Positions 54,515 to 64,000 of a DNA stretch of 64,000 nucleotides are shown here, piece by piece; position 1 is the first letter of the stretch, and every line of letters starts with the position of its first letter. The translations under genes and the position numbers were made by a program. Under the pieces are notes generated by a model. That model ran no database searches. It was given only the letters and a program-made list of their open reading frames with translations, and was not told where the DNA came from. This stretch comes from Aquarana catesbeiana (taxonomy: Eukaryota > Chordata > Amphibia > Anura > Ranidae). Location: the NCBI RefSeq assembly GCF_042186555.1, contig NC_133328.1:619021592-619085591 (forward strand), in the 5' to 3' direction.

Positions 54515-55485
54515 ATATTTTAAAAACCTGTGTAGTGTGTTTTATTACTTACACTTTTTCCCTAGGTGAATGGGTAGGGGTACCATGTACCCCATACTCA
54601 TTCACATAGGGTGGGGGGCCGGGATCTGGGGGCCCCCTTATTAAAAGGGGCTCCCGGATTCCGATAAGCCCCCCGCCCGCAGACCCCGACAACCAACGGC
54701 CAGGGTTGTCGGGAAGAGGCCCTTGTCCTCATCAACATGGGGACAAGGTGCTTTGGGGTGGGGGGGCCCCGCAGGGCGCCCCCCTCCCCCAAAGCACCCA
54801 CCCCCCATGTTGAGGGCATGCGGCCTGGTACGGTTCGGGGGGGGGGGGCGCTCGCTCGTCCCCACCCCCTTTCCTGACCGGCCAGGCTGCGTGCTCGGAT
54901 CGGGGGTCTGGTATGGATTTTAGGGGGGACCCCACGCCGTTTTTTCGGCGTAGCGGGGTTCCCTTTATAATCCATACCAGACCTAAGGGCCTGGCATGCA
55001 CCGCGCTCACCGCAATAGGAAGATTTGTTTTTCCTATTGCAGAGAGCGCGAGATGCAATACCCTGCCCTCGCGTCGTATCTGGTCCGTCGGACCAGCCTA
55101 CACACGAGCGGGCTTTCCGTCGGACCAGCACACACACGAGCGGACTTTCCGCCCGAAACTGAGTCCTACGGAAAGATTTAAAACTTGTTTCAAATCTAGG
55201 TCCGGCGGGCTTTTGGGAAGAAGTCCGCCGGAAAAGTCCGCCGCCGCCCACACACGGGCGGATTGTCCGGCACACTCTGGTCCGCCGGACCAAGTATGCC
55301 GGAAAGTCCGACCGTGTGTACGCGGCATTAGAGTTGCCACCTCATCCCTTTAAACCCGAACACATATGAATTACACGGGTTCTGAGGCTAATTAAATGCA
55401 GATGAGGCACCAAGTGAGTTTAATTACCACCTTAATCAATATGTGTTGGGGTTTAAAGGGATGAGGTGGCAACCATATTCCACCT

Positions 55486-55904
55486 AGAGCTGAAATCTCC
55501 CGTTTGGGTGGACTGAGCCTTGGCCTGCGATGGACTATGAGATATCCAATCGAGAGCTCGGGGTATTACTCCCATCACTGGTGATCCCCCCTCCTCCACC
55601 CCACCCAACGAGGCCGATTATTAATTAGTAGGACAGTCACAGGGAGTGTGGAATGAAGTCTCACCAAGAGATAAAAAGTCACACCGGGTCGCCGATTGCC
55701 TTCCGAATAAACAGAATTCCACAAGTTCCCGACCCGCCCGTGTGATGTGACGACTCCCGGCGAGCGCACTAAACCTTTCCATTGTTGGCTGTATACAGAG
55801 AGGCGGGTGACTCCAATGTTTATTTTAGTGTGGATCTGTCATGAAATCTGACCTTCAGCCTTGCACAGTTGTACCGACTCTCCTCCTCTCCTGAAATGAC
55901 TTAA
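55486..55904. other. Unrecognised sequence, no gene seen
   Basis: Complex sequence continuing the host DNA right of MITE B. No exon supported. Confidence 0.3.
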
Positions 55905-56098
55905 GTCCCCCCCCCCCCATACACACTATTAGATTTTCTGCAGATTTTTGTCTTCAGATTTACCAAAACCACATAATAGGAGGTCAAACCTTAAGAGTTT
56001 CGATTTGTATGCAGTCAGGCAGGCCCCTTGCACTACATGGTTTTCGGTAAATCTGAAGACAAAAATCTGCAGAAAATCAAATATTGTGTGTATGGGGG
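55905..56098. mobile_element. Palindromic MITE
   Basis: CCCCATACACACTATTAGAT at the left and CAAATATTGTGTGTATGGGG at the right are inverted, and TTTTCTGCAGATTTTTGTCT/AGACAAAAATCTGCAGAAAA pair perfectly. The CCCCATACACAC ends recall the Harbinger-like ends at 14053, but no TTA duplication is clear since the left edge is in a C run. Confidence 0.75.
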
Positions 56099-56542
56099 TC
56101 TTACTCTGATTTCACCGCACACTGTGGGCTTCTCACCATGTGCATTAGAAGCCGCAGCAAGTCCGAGACTGCCCCAGGCTGGAGGACATCCAGCATCATT
56201 GCGCTCTTACCTCCTTTCTTTCATTGGAATTCAGATCTTTCAATCGTTGGAGGCTCAGCATCACGTGGGCTTTGAAACCATCCACTCCTCCAAGCTGACA
56301 TTCTCCCATCGAGGCATTTTGATATTTGCATAACTCCTCCCAAGAGCCCGGCTCAGGAGAGGACTATTGGATGTTTTCAGGATGCTATGTACAGCACTCT
56401 GCTGGCCCCTCCCACCAGCCTTGATCTGCCTGCATAGCATTGATAAGCAAAGAGACCCAGTTATGACATCATCAGGTGTAAAGCATACCTCTTGACTTTT
56501 TGAGATGGGAACGAGGGACACCTATTAGCATAAATATGTAGG
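56099..56542. other. Unrecognised sequence, no gene seen
   Basis: A 101-codon frame overlaps the MITE and continues to 56333 but has no recognisable domain. Confidence 0.3.
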
Positions 56543-56550
56543 TATAGGAC

Positions 56551-57502
56551 CAGGGTGGATTTGATTTAAATCCTAATTTTTAAAGAGCAACTGTCATCTC
56601 TGTCCCGCAGCGCCTCCTCCTCTGACCCGCTGTTCACTCACCGACCGTCCCATTCGCTTTAATGGGTCAGCTGGTGATGCGGCAGTGACACTACAAGGGG
56701 AGGGACGTGGCGGCACCAGGTGAGTGGATGCCATCTAACAGGCGCTGCCATGATGGATCTGAAATGACAGGTGCCCTTTAAATTTAAGGACTTATTCTTG
56801 CTGGTAGTTAGAATAAATAAATAATAATAAATAAATAATATTTGAAACAAGATGAAGGTTTCCTATTTAGAATAATAAGCCGTCAGGTTAGAAAACAGCG
56901 ATATCAGAACCGATTCAATCATACAGTTTGTAGTGTACATAGATTTGCAAAACAATGGGATAAAGGAATATTCCTGAACTATGTTTTATCTCATGGTTAC
57001 TGAGGGGGGGGCAGGATACCTGTCTTTCCCAGGTATCCTGTTCCCACTTCCGGGAGCCTCCACCACGGGTATTGATGTCACCGCCCAGGCTCCCTCCTCC
57101 TCCTTCTCCAGCCACCGGGCCAGTAGGAGACAGGAGCGGAGCCTCGCGCATGCACAGTAGAGTTCCCGGCGTGAAGCCGTAAGGCTACACTGCCGGATTC
57201 CCTCACTCAAAATTGCGGTACCAGCACCCGACAGCCGATGGAAACAGCTGCGGTGCCGACATCGCTGGACTCCAGGACAGGTAAGTGTCCAATTATTAAA
57301 AGTCAGCAGCTGCAGTATGTACAGCTCCCGGCTTTTAATTTTTGCAGCGGTGGGCGGACCTCTAAATAGAAAACTATCTTTAGATAGATTTTTACTCCAA
57401 AAGCATTTTATTAAATTAAAATTTGATAAAAAAAAAAAAAAAAATCGATATAAACCAAAATTTTTTTTTTTTTTTTTAAATCATTGATTTATATCCACCC
57501 TG
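56551..57502. mobile_element. hAT MITE, 952 bp, with 7/8 target duplication
   Basis: Ends CAGGGTGGATTTGATTTAAA and GATTTATATCCACCCTG are inverted. TATAGGAC (56543-56550) and CATAGGAC (57503-57510) flank it. A TTAA MITE is nested at 56584. Its large interior (56990-57370) is GC-rich and not classified. CAG/CTG ends and an 8-bp duplication fit hAT. Confidence 0.85.
56580..56781. mobile_element. TTAA MITE nested in the hAT MITE
   Basis: TTAA at 56580-56583 is followed by AGAGCAACTGTCATCTC. GAAATGACAGGTGCCCT precedes TTAA at 56778-56781. The inverted ends agree at most positions over about 17 bp. The interior contains AATGGGTCAGCTGGTGATGC. Confidence 0.8.
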
Positions 57503-57580
57503 CATAGGACACACCCCCTGCCATACCCCCATACAAAAAAAAGATTAGTTAAAAGCGGAGTTCCGGACGAAATATGACTT

Positions 57581-58451
57581 TTAACCACTTAAGGATCGAG
57601 CCTCTTTCTGAGATTTGTTGTTTACAAGTTAAAAACCTTTTCTTTTTTTTTTTGCTAGAAAATGACTTAGAACCTCCAAACATATATATATATTTTCGAA
57701 CACCCTAGAGAATAAAATGGCGGTCGTTGCAATACTTTCTGTCACACCGTATTTGCGCAGCGGTCTTCCAAGCGCACTTTTTTTGGAAAAAAAATAAGAC
57801 AACAGTAAAGTTAGTCCAATTTTTTTTTTATATTGTGAAAGATAATGTTATGCTGAGTAAATACCCAACATGTCACGCTTCAAAATTGCGCCCGCTCGTG
57901 GAATGGCAACAAACTTTTACCCTTAAAAATCATCATAGGCGAAGTTTAAATAATTCTACAGGTTGCATGTTTGGAATTACAGAGGAGGTGCAGGGCTAAA
58001 ATTATTGCTCTCGCTCTACCGATCGCGGCGATACCTCACATGTGTGGTTTGAACATCCGTTTCATATGCTGGCGCTACTCACGTATACGTTCGATTCTGC
58101 ACGCAAGCTCGCCGTGCGGGGAGTGTTTAAAAAATAAAAAAAAATGTTCTTATTTATTTTTACCTTTTTATTTTATTTTTTTTACACTGTTCTTTTTAAA
58201 AAAAAATGGTATCACTTTTATGCTTATTACAAGGAATGTAAACATCCCGTAATAGAAAAAAAAAAAAAAAGCACGACAGGACCTCTTAAATATGAGATGT
58301 GGGGTCAAAAATAACCTCAGATCTCATATTTACACTAAAATGCAATAAAATACAAAATAATGGCTTATGGTAGCTAGCTGCTGCCATAACAACGCTATTC
58401 CTCTTCAAAATAGCGACGTAAAACGATGGCGGGCGGTCTGGAAGTGGTTAA
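57581..58451. mobile_element. TTAA element (CCACTT family), complete, 863 bp
   Basis: TTAA (57581-57584) then CCACTTAAGGATCGAGCC; GGTCTGGAAGTGG then TTAA (58448-58451). Interior includes AAAATGGCGGTCGTTGCAAT and long AT-rich tracts. The T/A runs give short spurious frames only. The left end matches the truncated copy at 18148. Confidence 0.8.
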
Positions 58452-58700
58452 GATAAAAATACCCCTAGAATACTCATGCCTCGTGCCATGTGACAAAGGT
58501 ATGCTGTAAACTATGCCCAGTTTTCTTTTTGTGCAGCATCGTTTTCTTACTTTATGAAGTTCATGCACAGCGCGGCCTTCTCCAGTGTGGGCATCTGAAG
58601 CCACAGTGTCCTCCTTCCTGGACTCCGTGCATGCTGGCTACCCAGCATGCACCTCCTGATCTCGCACAATCTTGGTCAGCTTGACATGGCACAGCCACAA
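58452..58700. other. Unrecognised sequence, no gene seen
   Basis: Nothing supported; AGCATGCTGGCTACCCAGCATGC-type inverted words occur near 58630. Confidence 0.3.
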
Positions 58701-58917
58701 GTGGTCTCCAAACTGTGTCCCAAGGGCCAGATGCGCCACTTTGCTTGTCTTTATCTGGCTCTTGGGGCACTATCTGCTGACACCAACAATGGGGCCTAAT
58801 TCCTCCCACTGACACCAATAACGGGGCACTATTCCTCCCACCGACACTAACGATCGGGCACAATTTCTTCCATTGACAGCAATGATCGGGCACTATTCCT
58901 CCTACTGATTCGCTCAC
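58701..58917 (-). mobile_element. hAT-like fragment with a few minisatellite units
   Basis: AGTGGTCTCCAAACTGTGTC opens it as at 60525, followed by four or five units of GGGCACTATTCCTCCCA-type repeat in the orientation opposite to the 7.6-kb array. A Tc1 fragment truncates the right side. Confidence 0.65.
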
Positions 58918-59512
58918 CCATGTCTTTATGGACCTTGCTTTATGCACTGGTACAAATAATTTGGTGGAGGGGGGATCATGGTGTGGGGTCTTTTTTTCAG
59001 GGGTTGGGCTTGGCCTCTTAGTTCCAGTGAAGGGAACTCTTAAGGTGTCAGCATACCAAGACATTTTGGACAATTTCATGCTCCCATCTTTGTGGGAACA
59101 GTTTGGGGATGGTCCCTTCCTGTTCCAACATGACTGCGCATCAGTGCACAAAGCAAGGTCCAGACATGGATGAGCAAGTTTGGGGGGTGGAGGAACTTGA
59201 CTGGCCTGCACAAAGTCCTGAACTCAACCCGATAGAACACCTTTGGGATGAATTAGAGTGGATACTGCGAACCAGGCCTTCTCGTCCAACATCAGTGCCT
59301 GACCTCACAAATGTGCTTCTGGAAGAATGGTCAAACATTCCCATAGACACACTCCAAACCTTGTGGACAGCCTTCCCAGAAGAGTTGAAGCTGTTATAGC
59401 TGCTAAGGGTGGGACAACTCAATACTGAACCCTACGGACTAAGACTGAGATGCCATTAAAGATCATGTGTGTGTAAAAAGGCAGGCGTCCCAATACTTTT
59501 GGCGATATAGTG
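58918..59512 (+). mobile_element. Tc1 fragment, 5'-truncated
   Basis: The right end reads CCAATACTTTTGGCGATATA, then GTG and TA (59513-59514), a typical Tc1 terminus of a family different from the one at 23135. The left end and the first part of the gene are missing. Confidence 0.85.
58928..59399 (+). pseudogene. Tc1 transposase C-terminal half, frameshifted
   Basis: The frame starts inside the gene and includes KVSAYQDILDNFMLP, the second catalytic Asp in FLFQHDCASVHKARS, and, after a frame change near 59155, the final Glu in PELNPIEHLWDELEW. The first catalytic Asp is lost with the truncated N-terminus. The protein would be a DDE transposase acting at TA sites; this copy cannot work. Confidence 0.85.
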
Positions 59513-59514
59513 TA

Positions 59515-59880
59515 TTCCCCTCCACTGTCTCGGGCATGGTGTCAGTTATCAGCAGGAGACAAGTGAGCCTCCATGGGGGTCTTCTAGCATAACATAACAT
59601 TTGTGACAGGGAGAGAATACAAGCTTATAACAGAACACACACCCATCCCTGAGAGGTGCGAATGCTTAATTATAACAAAGTATAGAGAATCAGATTGGTA
59701 CAAATCTCTGACTGGTTTCTTTAATGTCTCTGTACTTATTGTAAACATTCCTTTTATTTCTCAGCTGAGCTTCCAGTTCAGTGCTAAAGTATTTTCCGCT
59801 TCTCCATTCAAGCCATGTATTTTCCTCAAATTAAAGAAGAAAAAAAAATGGTACGGCGTGTTATGTGACTTTGTAGAAAA
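59515..59880. other. Unrecognised sequence, no gene seen
   Basis: No supported feature. A-run near 59836. Confidence 0.3.
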
Positions 59881-60240
59881 TTATTGGGAAGGATTAAACA
59901 GAGCAGATTTGCTTCTTGCGTAGAACAACCTTCATTTTTCCTGTGATAATATGGAGGAGAGCTTAAGAGATTGAACGGCCAATTATAGCGCAACTTTTTC
60001 CTTTCCTAATCCCCCGCAAATGAGCTAATGCGTTCTTTAGGCTTAATCTAAGCTTACCGATTTTCGCTGCTTTTAATTATTATCCAATTTATCATTTGCA
60101 CAGAGAATTTAATGAAGTAAATTTGGAGAAGTTCTCTGTCCCGGCATAAATTTAAATTAAAATTTAAAATTCAAGAGGCCGAAAGTTCAGGTTGTACAGA
60201 TTTATGGATGATGTGATAAAAAAAAAAAAAAAAATTATTT
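59881..60240. other. AT-rich repeat-free island, possible conserved non-coding sequence
   Basis: Contains GCAAATGAGCTAATGCG, GGCTTAATCTAAGC, TTTTAATTATTATCCAATTT and CATAAATTTAAATTAAAATT. Many TAATTA-like cores in complex sequence. A poly(A) run closes it near 60220. Function unproven. Confidence 0.25.
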
Positions 60241-60516
60241 CTCATTATCCTTTTTGTCACAGCCAGGAAGAGAGAAACCGAAAAAAAAATTCAGGGAGCC
60301 GTCACCATTTTTAACTCTACGACAAAAAAATAAATAAAAAATGAATAAATATTCCATCAGCTCTTATTCCCCCCGACTCTGACAAAATGCTGGATATGGG
60401 AAACCTTCACCATTTTCTGGAACAGTCCAAGCTTTCCTGTCCCCCCTGCCCCCCACGCATTTCTATTGGCCAGTGAGCTAGTCCATCCTGGTGATAGGCC
60501 AACACTAGTCGATGGA
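60241..60516. other. Unrecognised sequence, no gene seen
   Basis: Nothing supported. Confidence 0.3.
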
Positions 60517-60524
60517 GTTAGACA

Positions 60525-61359
60525 AGTGGTCTCCAAACTGCGGCCTGGGGCCCGAATGTGGCCCTTTGCTTGTCTTTAGCTGGCCCTCGGGACACTATTC
60601 CACCAACCGACTGAAATGATGGGGCACTGTTTTTCCACTGATACCAACAACGAGGCACTCTTCTTCCACTGATACCAACAATGGGGCACTCTTCTTCCAT
60701 TGATACCATCAACGGTGCACTATTCTTAAATTGATATCAATGGGGCACTCTTCTTCCATCGATACCATCATTGGGGAACTCTTCTTCCATCGATACCATC
60801 ATTGGGGCACTATTTCAATTGATACCATCAATGGGGCACTTCTTCCATTGATACCATCAATGGGGCACTTCTTCCATTGATACCATCAATGGGGCACTTC
60901 TTCCATTGATACCATCAATGGGGCACTTCTTCCATTGATACCATCAATGGGGCACTTCTTCCATTGATACCATCAATGGGGCACTTCTTCCATTGATACC
61001 ATCAATGGGGCACGTCTTCCATTGATACCATCAATGGGGCACGTCTTCCATTGATACCATCAATGGGGCACGTCTTCCATTGATACCATCAATGGTGCAC
61101 TAATCTTAAATTGATACCATAAATAGGGCACTCTTCTTCCATCGATGCCATCAATGGGGCATGCTTCTTCCATCGATACCATCAATGGGGCACTCTTCTT
61201 CCATCAATACCATCAATGAGGCACTATTTCTCCCATTACAACCAATGATGGGGCACTGGTGTCAGGGCATTTTCTACTCCTACTGGCCACAGTTCACCCC
61301 CCCCAAAGTCTGAAGGACAATAAACTTGTCCTTTGCTTAGAAAGTTTGGAGACCCCTGG
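60525..61359 (-). mobile_element. hAT-like element with minisatellite, complete
   Basis: Left end AGTGGTCTCCAAACTGCGGC, right end AAGTTTGGAGACCCCTGG. GTTAGACA lies at 60517-60524 and 61360-61367, a perfect 8-bp direct repeat (boundaries could shift by one base). A tandem array fills 60600-61240. It is in the opposite orientation to the elements at 7568 and 33692. Confidence 0.8.
60600..61240 (-). repeat. Minisatellite, about 28-31 bp unit
   Basis: Units read CTTCTTCCATTGATACCATC with AATGGGGCA. The central part (60835-61090) is a run of nearly identical 28-29 bp units, in contrast to the more varied edges. Confidence 0.9.
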
Positions 61360-61367
61360 GTTAGACA

Positions 61368-61675
61368 GTGGACAGGTCCAAAAACCTGCCCAATAACTAT
61401 CATATCCCCTAATGAGGTGTGATTTCCTCTCCCTTTCCTGCTGAACAGGACTACTAATGAGCGGGGGATCTGCTGAGTGGGGGGTACTACTGAGCTGGGG
61501 TTCTACTAGGTCCCTTTAAAACAAATAGAAAATCAGCACACACAGGATATTTGCCAAGATTTATTAAAGCTCCAAAAAAAGCATCACAGAAGCATCAAAA
61601 ACACATAAAAAAAAGCATGTTGAAGCGGTTGGTGCTTTATTGTGTGCTAAAGTTGAAGCAAGTGTAAATGAGCCC
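61368..61675. other. Unrecognised sequence, no gene seen
   Basis: Nothing supported. Confidence 0.3.
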
Positions 61676-61678
61676 TTA

Positions 61679-62094
61679 TACCACGTACACACGGTTGGAA
61701 TTTCCAACGGAAAACGTTCGATGGGAGCTTGTTGTCGGTAATTCCGACCGTGTGTGGGCTCCATCGGACATTTTCCATCCATGTCACACAAAATTTGAGA
61801 TCTGGATCTCAAATTTTCCGACAACAAAATCCGTTGTATTTCCGATCGTGTGTACACAATTCCGATTCACAAAGTTCCACGCATGCTCGGAATCAAGCAG
61901 AAGAGCCGCACTGGCTATTGAACTTCATTTTTCTCGGCTCGTCGTACGTGTTATACGTCACCGCGTTCTTGACGTTCGGAATTTCCGACAACATTTGTGT
62001 GACCGTGTGTATGCAAGACAAGTTTGAGCCAACATCCGTCGGAAAAAAATCCATGGATTTTGTTGTCGGAATGTGCGATCGTGTGTACGGGGCA
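61679..62094 (-). mobile_element. TTA-flanked Harbinger-like MITE
   Basis: The right end is CGATCGTGTGTACGGGGCA; the left, eroded, is TACCACGTACACACGGTTGG. TTA flanks it (61676-61678 and 62095-62097). Compared with 14053-14486 it is the same family reversed: AAGTTTGAGCCAACATCCGT here is the complement of ACGGATGTTGGCTCAAACTT there. Confidence 0.85.
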
Positions 62095-62097
62095 TTA

Positions 62098-63308
62098 GAG
62101 TCCAAAAAAACGTTTTAATACAGGTGTTCTTTCATACAAGAAGACTTTAAAAAGTCAACCCATATCGGTGGCTCATGTTGCTATATCCTTCCTGCACACT
62201 TTCCCCAACTTTTCTTCAAATAATTATTTCTGGAGCCTTTTTGATACCTCCCAACTCCATACAGTATTTGTGGCCGCTGTGTAGAAAGGGGAGATCTTTG
62301 AGTCCACCAATCGCGTTGGATGTTTTGTGTCTTCTTGTATAAAATAACACCAGTATTAAAAGTTTTTTTTGACTTTTGGTTCCTTGGTCCAATGATCATT
62401 ACTTTTTCTATACCTAAGCTCACCAAAAAGAGAAAAAAAAAAAAACATGCCAAACCTACAGGTGTTTACTTACCTCCTCAGACTTTGATGGCTTTCCATA
62501 TTGCCTATATCCCAGGTGGGAAAAAACAAGTTCCGGGCTGCCCTAGCCCATGCACTTATTTGAATCGGACATACAGGTAAGCCCAGTTTAATATTATAGG
62601 CTATTAGTGCACAGGTAGCCTGGCTCTGGAAGGAGGCCACCACCATCTGAAGAAGCAATTAATCAACTTCGGGGGGGGGGGGGGGGTGTAAGATTATGTT
62701 TCAGCTTATGGTAGAAGGGGGCCAACGTGGAGGGCTGGAGTGCCTTAAAAGTCCTGAACTTGTCCTTAAAATAACTGGTTCGGTGCTATAATTTAGTGAA
62801 GAACATCTACTAAACTCCACATCTACTAAATGTCTTGAAAAAAAAAAAACCAATACATGCAATTCACTGCCCCATGGTAACAACGGCGGCATTTCAAACG
62901 AAGACCCAGGATAGTTGTTCTTCATGGTGAGAATAGATGACTCTAATGATGTTGGAGAAAAAAAAAACTCATTATGTTCCTGTCTGATTTATGACGACTA
63001 TAGTATAACAGCATTGTGTGCACTGGATGTAAATTTATTTTTTTTAAAAGGCCAGTGCAAATTGGGAGAAAACAAAAAAACGGAGAGATGTAGGCGATAT
63101 GGATAACCAAACTGGTGTGGCAGAAAACATGTGGGGGCATACAGCAATCTAACGTATATTATAGAGATGACTAAGAGGGCAGAGTGAAAAGTGACACTGC
63201 AATCATCTCCTTCTACTCCACACTGCCGGCTGTCACCTCTTCCCACAGACAGCTGTATTTTTAGTCTCAGCCTTCGTGTTCCCGTGCTTCTAGAGGACTC
63301 CCCTTACA
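62098..63308. other. Mostly unrecognised sequence
   Basis: A-runs near 62434 and 62839 and a poly-G run at 62672-62685. No supported exon or family. Confidence 0.3.
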
Positions 63309-63375
63309 CAACAGTTACATAGTTAGCTTGAAAGAAAAACACAAATGTCCATCAAACCCAACCATATTAAAATGA
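63309..63375 (-). mobile_element. CR1 3'-end fragment
   Basis: AGTTACATAGTTAGCTTGAA followed by ACACAAATGTCCATCAAACC corresponds to the CR1 3' end seen at 19475 (ACACAAGTCCATCAAGTCC). ACATAGTTA is the type of short terminal repeat found at CR1 ends. Confidence 0.55.
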
Positions 63376-63445
63376 GTTCATGGAAGGCATGAGCACTTGG
63401 TGATCCAGAGGATGGGAAATTATTCTTATTGAGGTGCCCTTCGAC

Positions 63446-64000
63446 CAGGCTTTCTCAACCTTTTTACCCTAGAGTAACCCTTAAATACATTTTAAGTTCC
63501 CAGGGTACCCCTGATAAAACCAATTCACAGGGGGGGTGAGTGGGAAGAATGCTCCCCTTACATCACTGGTCAATAAGAAAAATGCCCCCCTTGCATAGGT
63601 GATCAGTGTGAAGATTACCCCTTACATTGGTGACCAGTTAGAAGAATGCTCCTTACATTGGTGGTCAATGGGAAGAATGCTTCTTATATTTGTGGTCAGT
63701 GGGAAGAATGCCCTCTACATTGGTGGCCAGTGAGAAGAATGCTCCTTACATTGGTGGCCAGTGAGAAGAATGCTCCTTACATTGGTGGCCAGTGAGAAGA
63801 ATGCTCCTTACATTGGTGGTCAATGGGAAAAATGCATCTTATATTTGTGGTCAGTGGGAAGAATGCTCCTTACATTGGTGGCCAGTGAGAAGAATGCTCC
63901 TTACATTGGTGGCCAGTGAGAAGAATGCTCCTTAAATTGGTGGTCAATGGGAAAAATGCATCTTATATTTGTGGTCAGCGAGAAGAATGCCCCTTACATT
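63446..64000 (+). mobile_element. hAT-like element with minisatellite, continuing past the window
   Basis: Starts CAGGCTTTCTCAACCTTTTT. From 63540 to the window end is a tandem repeat of about 30 bp, TACATTGGTGGCCAGTGAGA with AGAATGCTCCT. The right end is outside the window. Confidence 0.7.

Larger units (their letters stand above)
53019..55327. mobile_element. 2.3-kb palindromic Harbinger-like element
   Basis: Ends are TGCCGCATACACACGGTCGG and CCGACCGTGTGTACGCGGCA, flanked by TTA (53016-53018 and 55328-55330). Two arms of about 1.1 kb are inverted copies around 54162, with a 21-bp loop at 54152-54172. Near identity extends through GC-rich parts (CCCCGCTACGCCGAAAAAAC against its reverse near 54955). 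The outer 250 bp differ more. The ends match the MITE family at 14053 and 61679. No transposase is seen. Confidence 0.9.
53017..55477. mobile_element. hAT MITE B, split by a 2.3-kb palindrome
   Basis: Only its first two bases (TA, 53017-53018) lie left of the palindrome. The rest (GAGTTGCCACCTCATCCC to GGTGGCAACCATA) runs from 55331 to 55477. TTCCACCT flanks the whole unit at 53009-53016 and 55478-55485. It is clearly related to MITE A. Its interior GCACCAAGTGAGTTTAATTA is the reverse of the matching part of A. Confidence 0.85.

Noticed and set aside
54598..55293. 231-codon minus-strand frame in the palindrome and similar frames at 53280-53700
   Set aside because: GC-rich palindrome arms leave both strands open. 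The frame has no ATG-supported gene structure, appears in both arms by symmetry, and has no recognisable domain.

Overview
This window looks like non-coding DNA from a large, repeat-rich vertebrate genome, most likely an anuran and probably a ranoid frog. The basis is inference from repeat content: CR1-like and L2-like LINE remnants, Tc1 elements, many short TTAA-flanked (piggyBac-like), TTA-flanked (Harbinger-like) and 8-bp-duplication (hAT-like) non-autonomous elements, fold-back elements, and unusually many minisatellites. I found no host protein-coding gene, no rRNA or tRNA gene, no CRISPR array and no bacterial-type operon. Every long open frame I examined falls in a tandem repeat, a microsatellite or a decayed transposase or reverse transcriptase.

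Layout. 0-3.6 kb: TTAA-flanked elements, one split by an AT-rich fold-back, then a SINE piece. 3.6-7.1 kb: mostly unrecognised sequence. 7.1-10.8 kb: a LINE-type 3' end, a hAT-like element swollen by a minisatellite and carrying a CR1 fragment, an unannotated AT-rich island, two hAT MITEs at one target and a small palindrome. 12.5-17.4 kb: a pyrimidine-rich array built from two flank-array-flank units and interrupted by two insertions. 18-21 kb: a CR1 copy on the minus strand among MITEs. 22-25 kb: GATA/GACA microsatellite, a chimeric Tc1 MITE and a near full-length Tc1 with a broken transposase. 28-32 kb: TTAA elements, one split by a 1.66-kb inverted-repeat insertion. 33-35 kb: a 264-bp higher-order repeat and a second minisatellite-bearing hAT-like element split by a LINE 3' end. 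36.4-38 kb, 48-49 kb and 49.4-51.4 kb: members of one family carrying different copy numbers of a 109-bp repeat. 40.8-46.7 kb: four further repeat structures. 52.4-55.5 kb: two related hAT MITEs, each split by a TTA-flanked element, one of them a 2.3-kb palindrome with mirror-image TATA boxes and polyadenylation signals. 55.9-64 kb: further MITEs, a Tc1 fragment and two more minisatellite-bearing hAT-like elements.

The genes do not work together in any pathway, because none were found. The informative content is the insertion history, which can often be read directly because target duplications and pre-insertion (empty) sites are present in the same window. Several AT-rich islands between repeats (near 9.4-10.0, 11.7-12.0, 18.7-19.1, 27.2-27.5, 32.1-32.7, 48.9-49.3 and 59.9-60.2 kb) could be conserved non-coding elements, but only a cross-species comparison can decide that. 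I did not find a new multi-gene biological system here.
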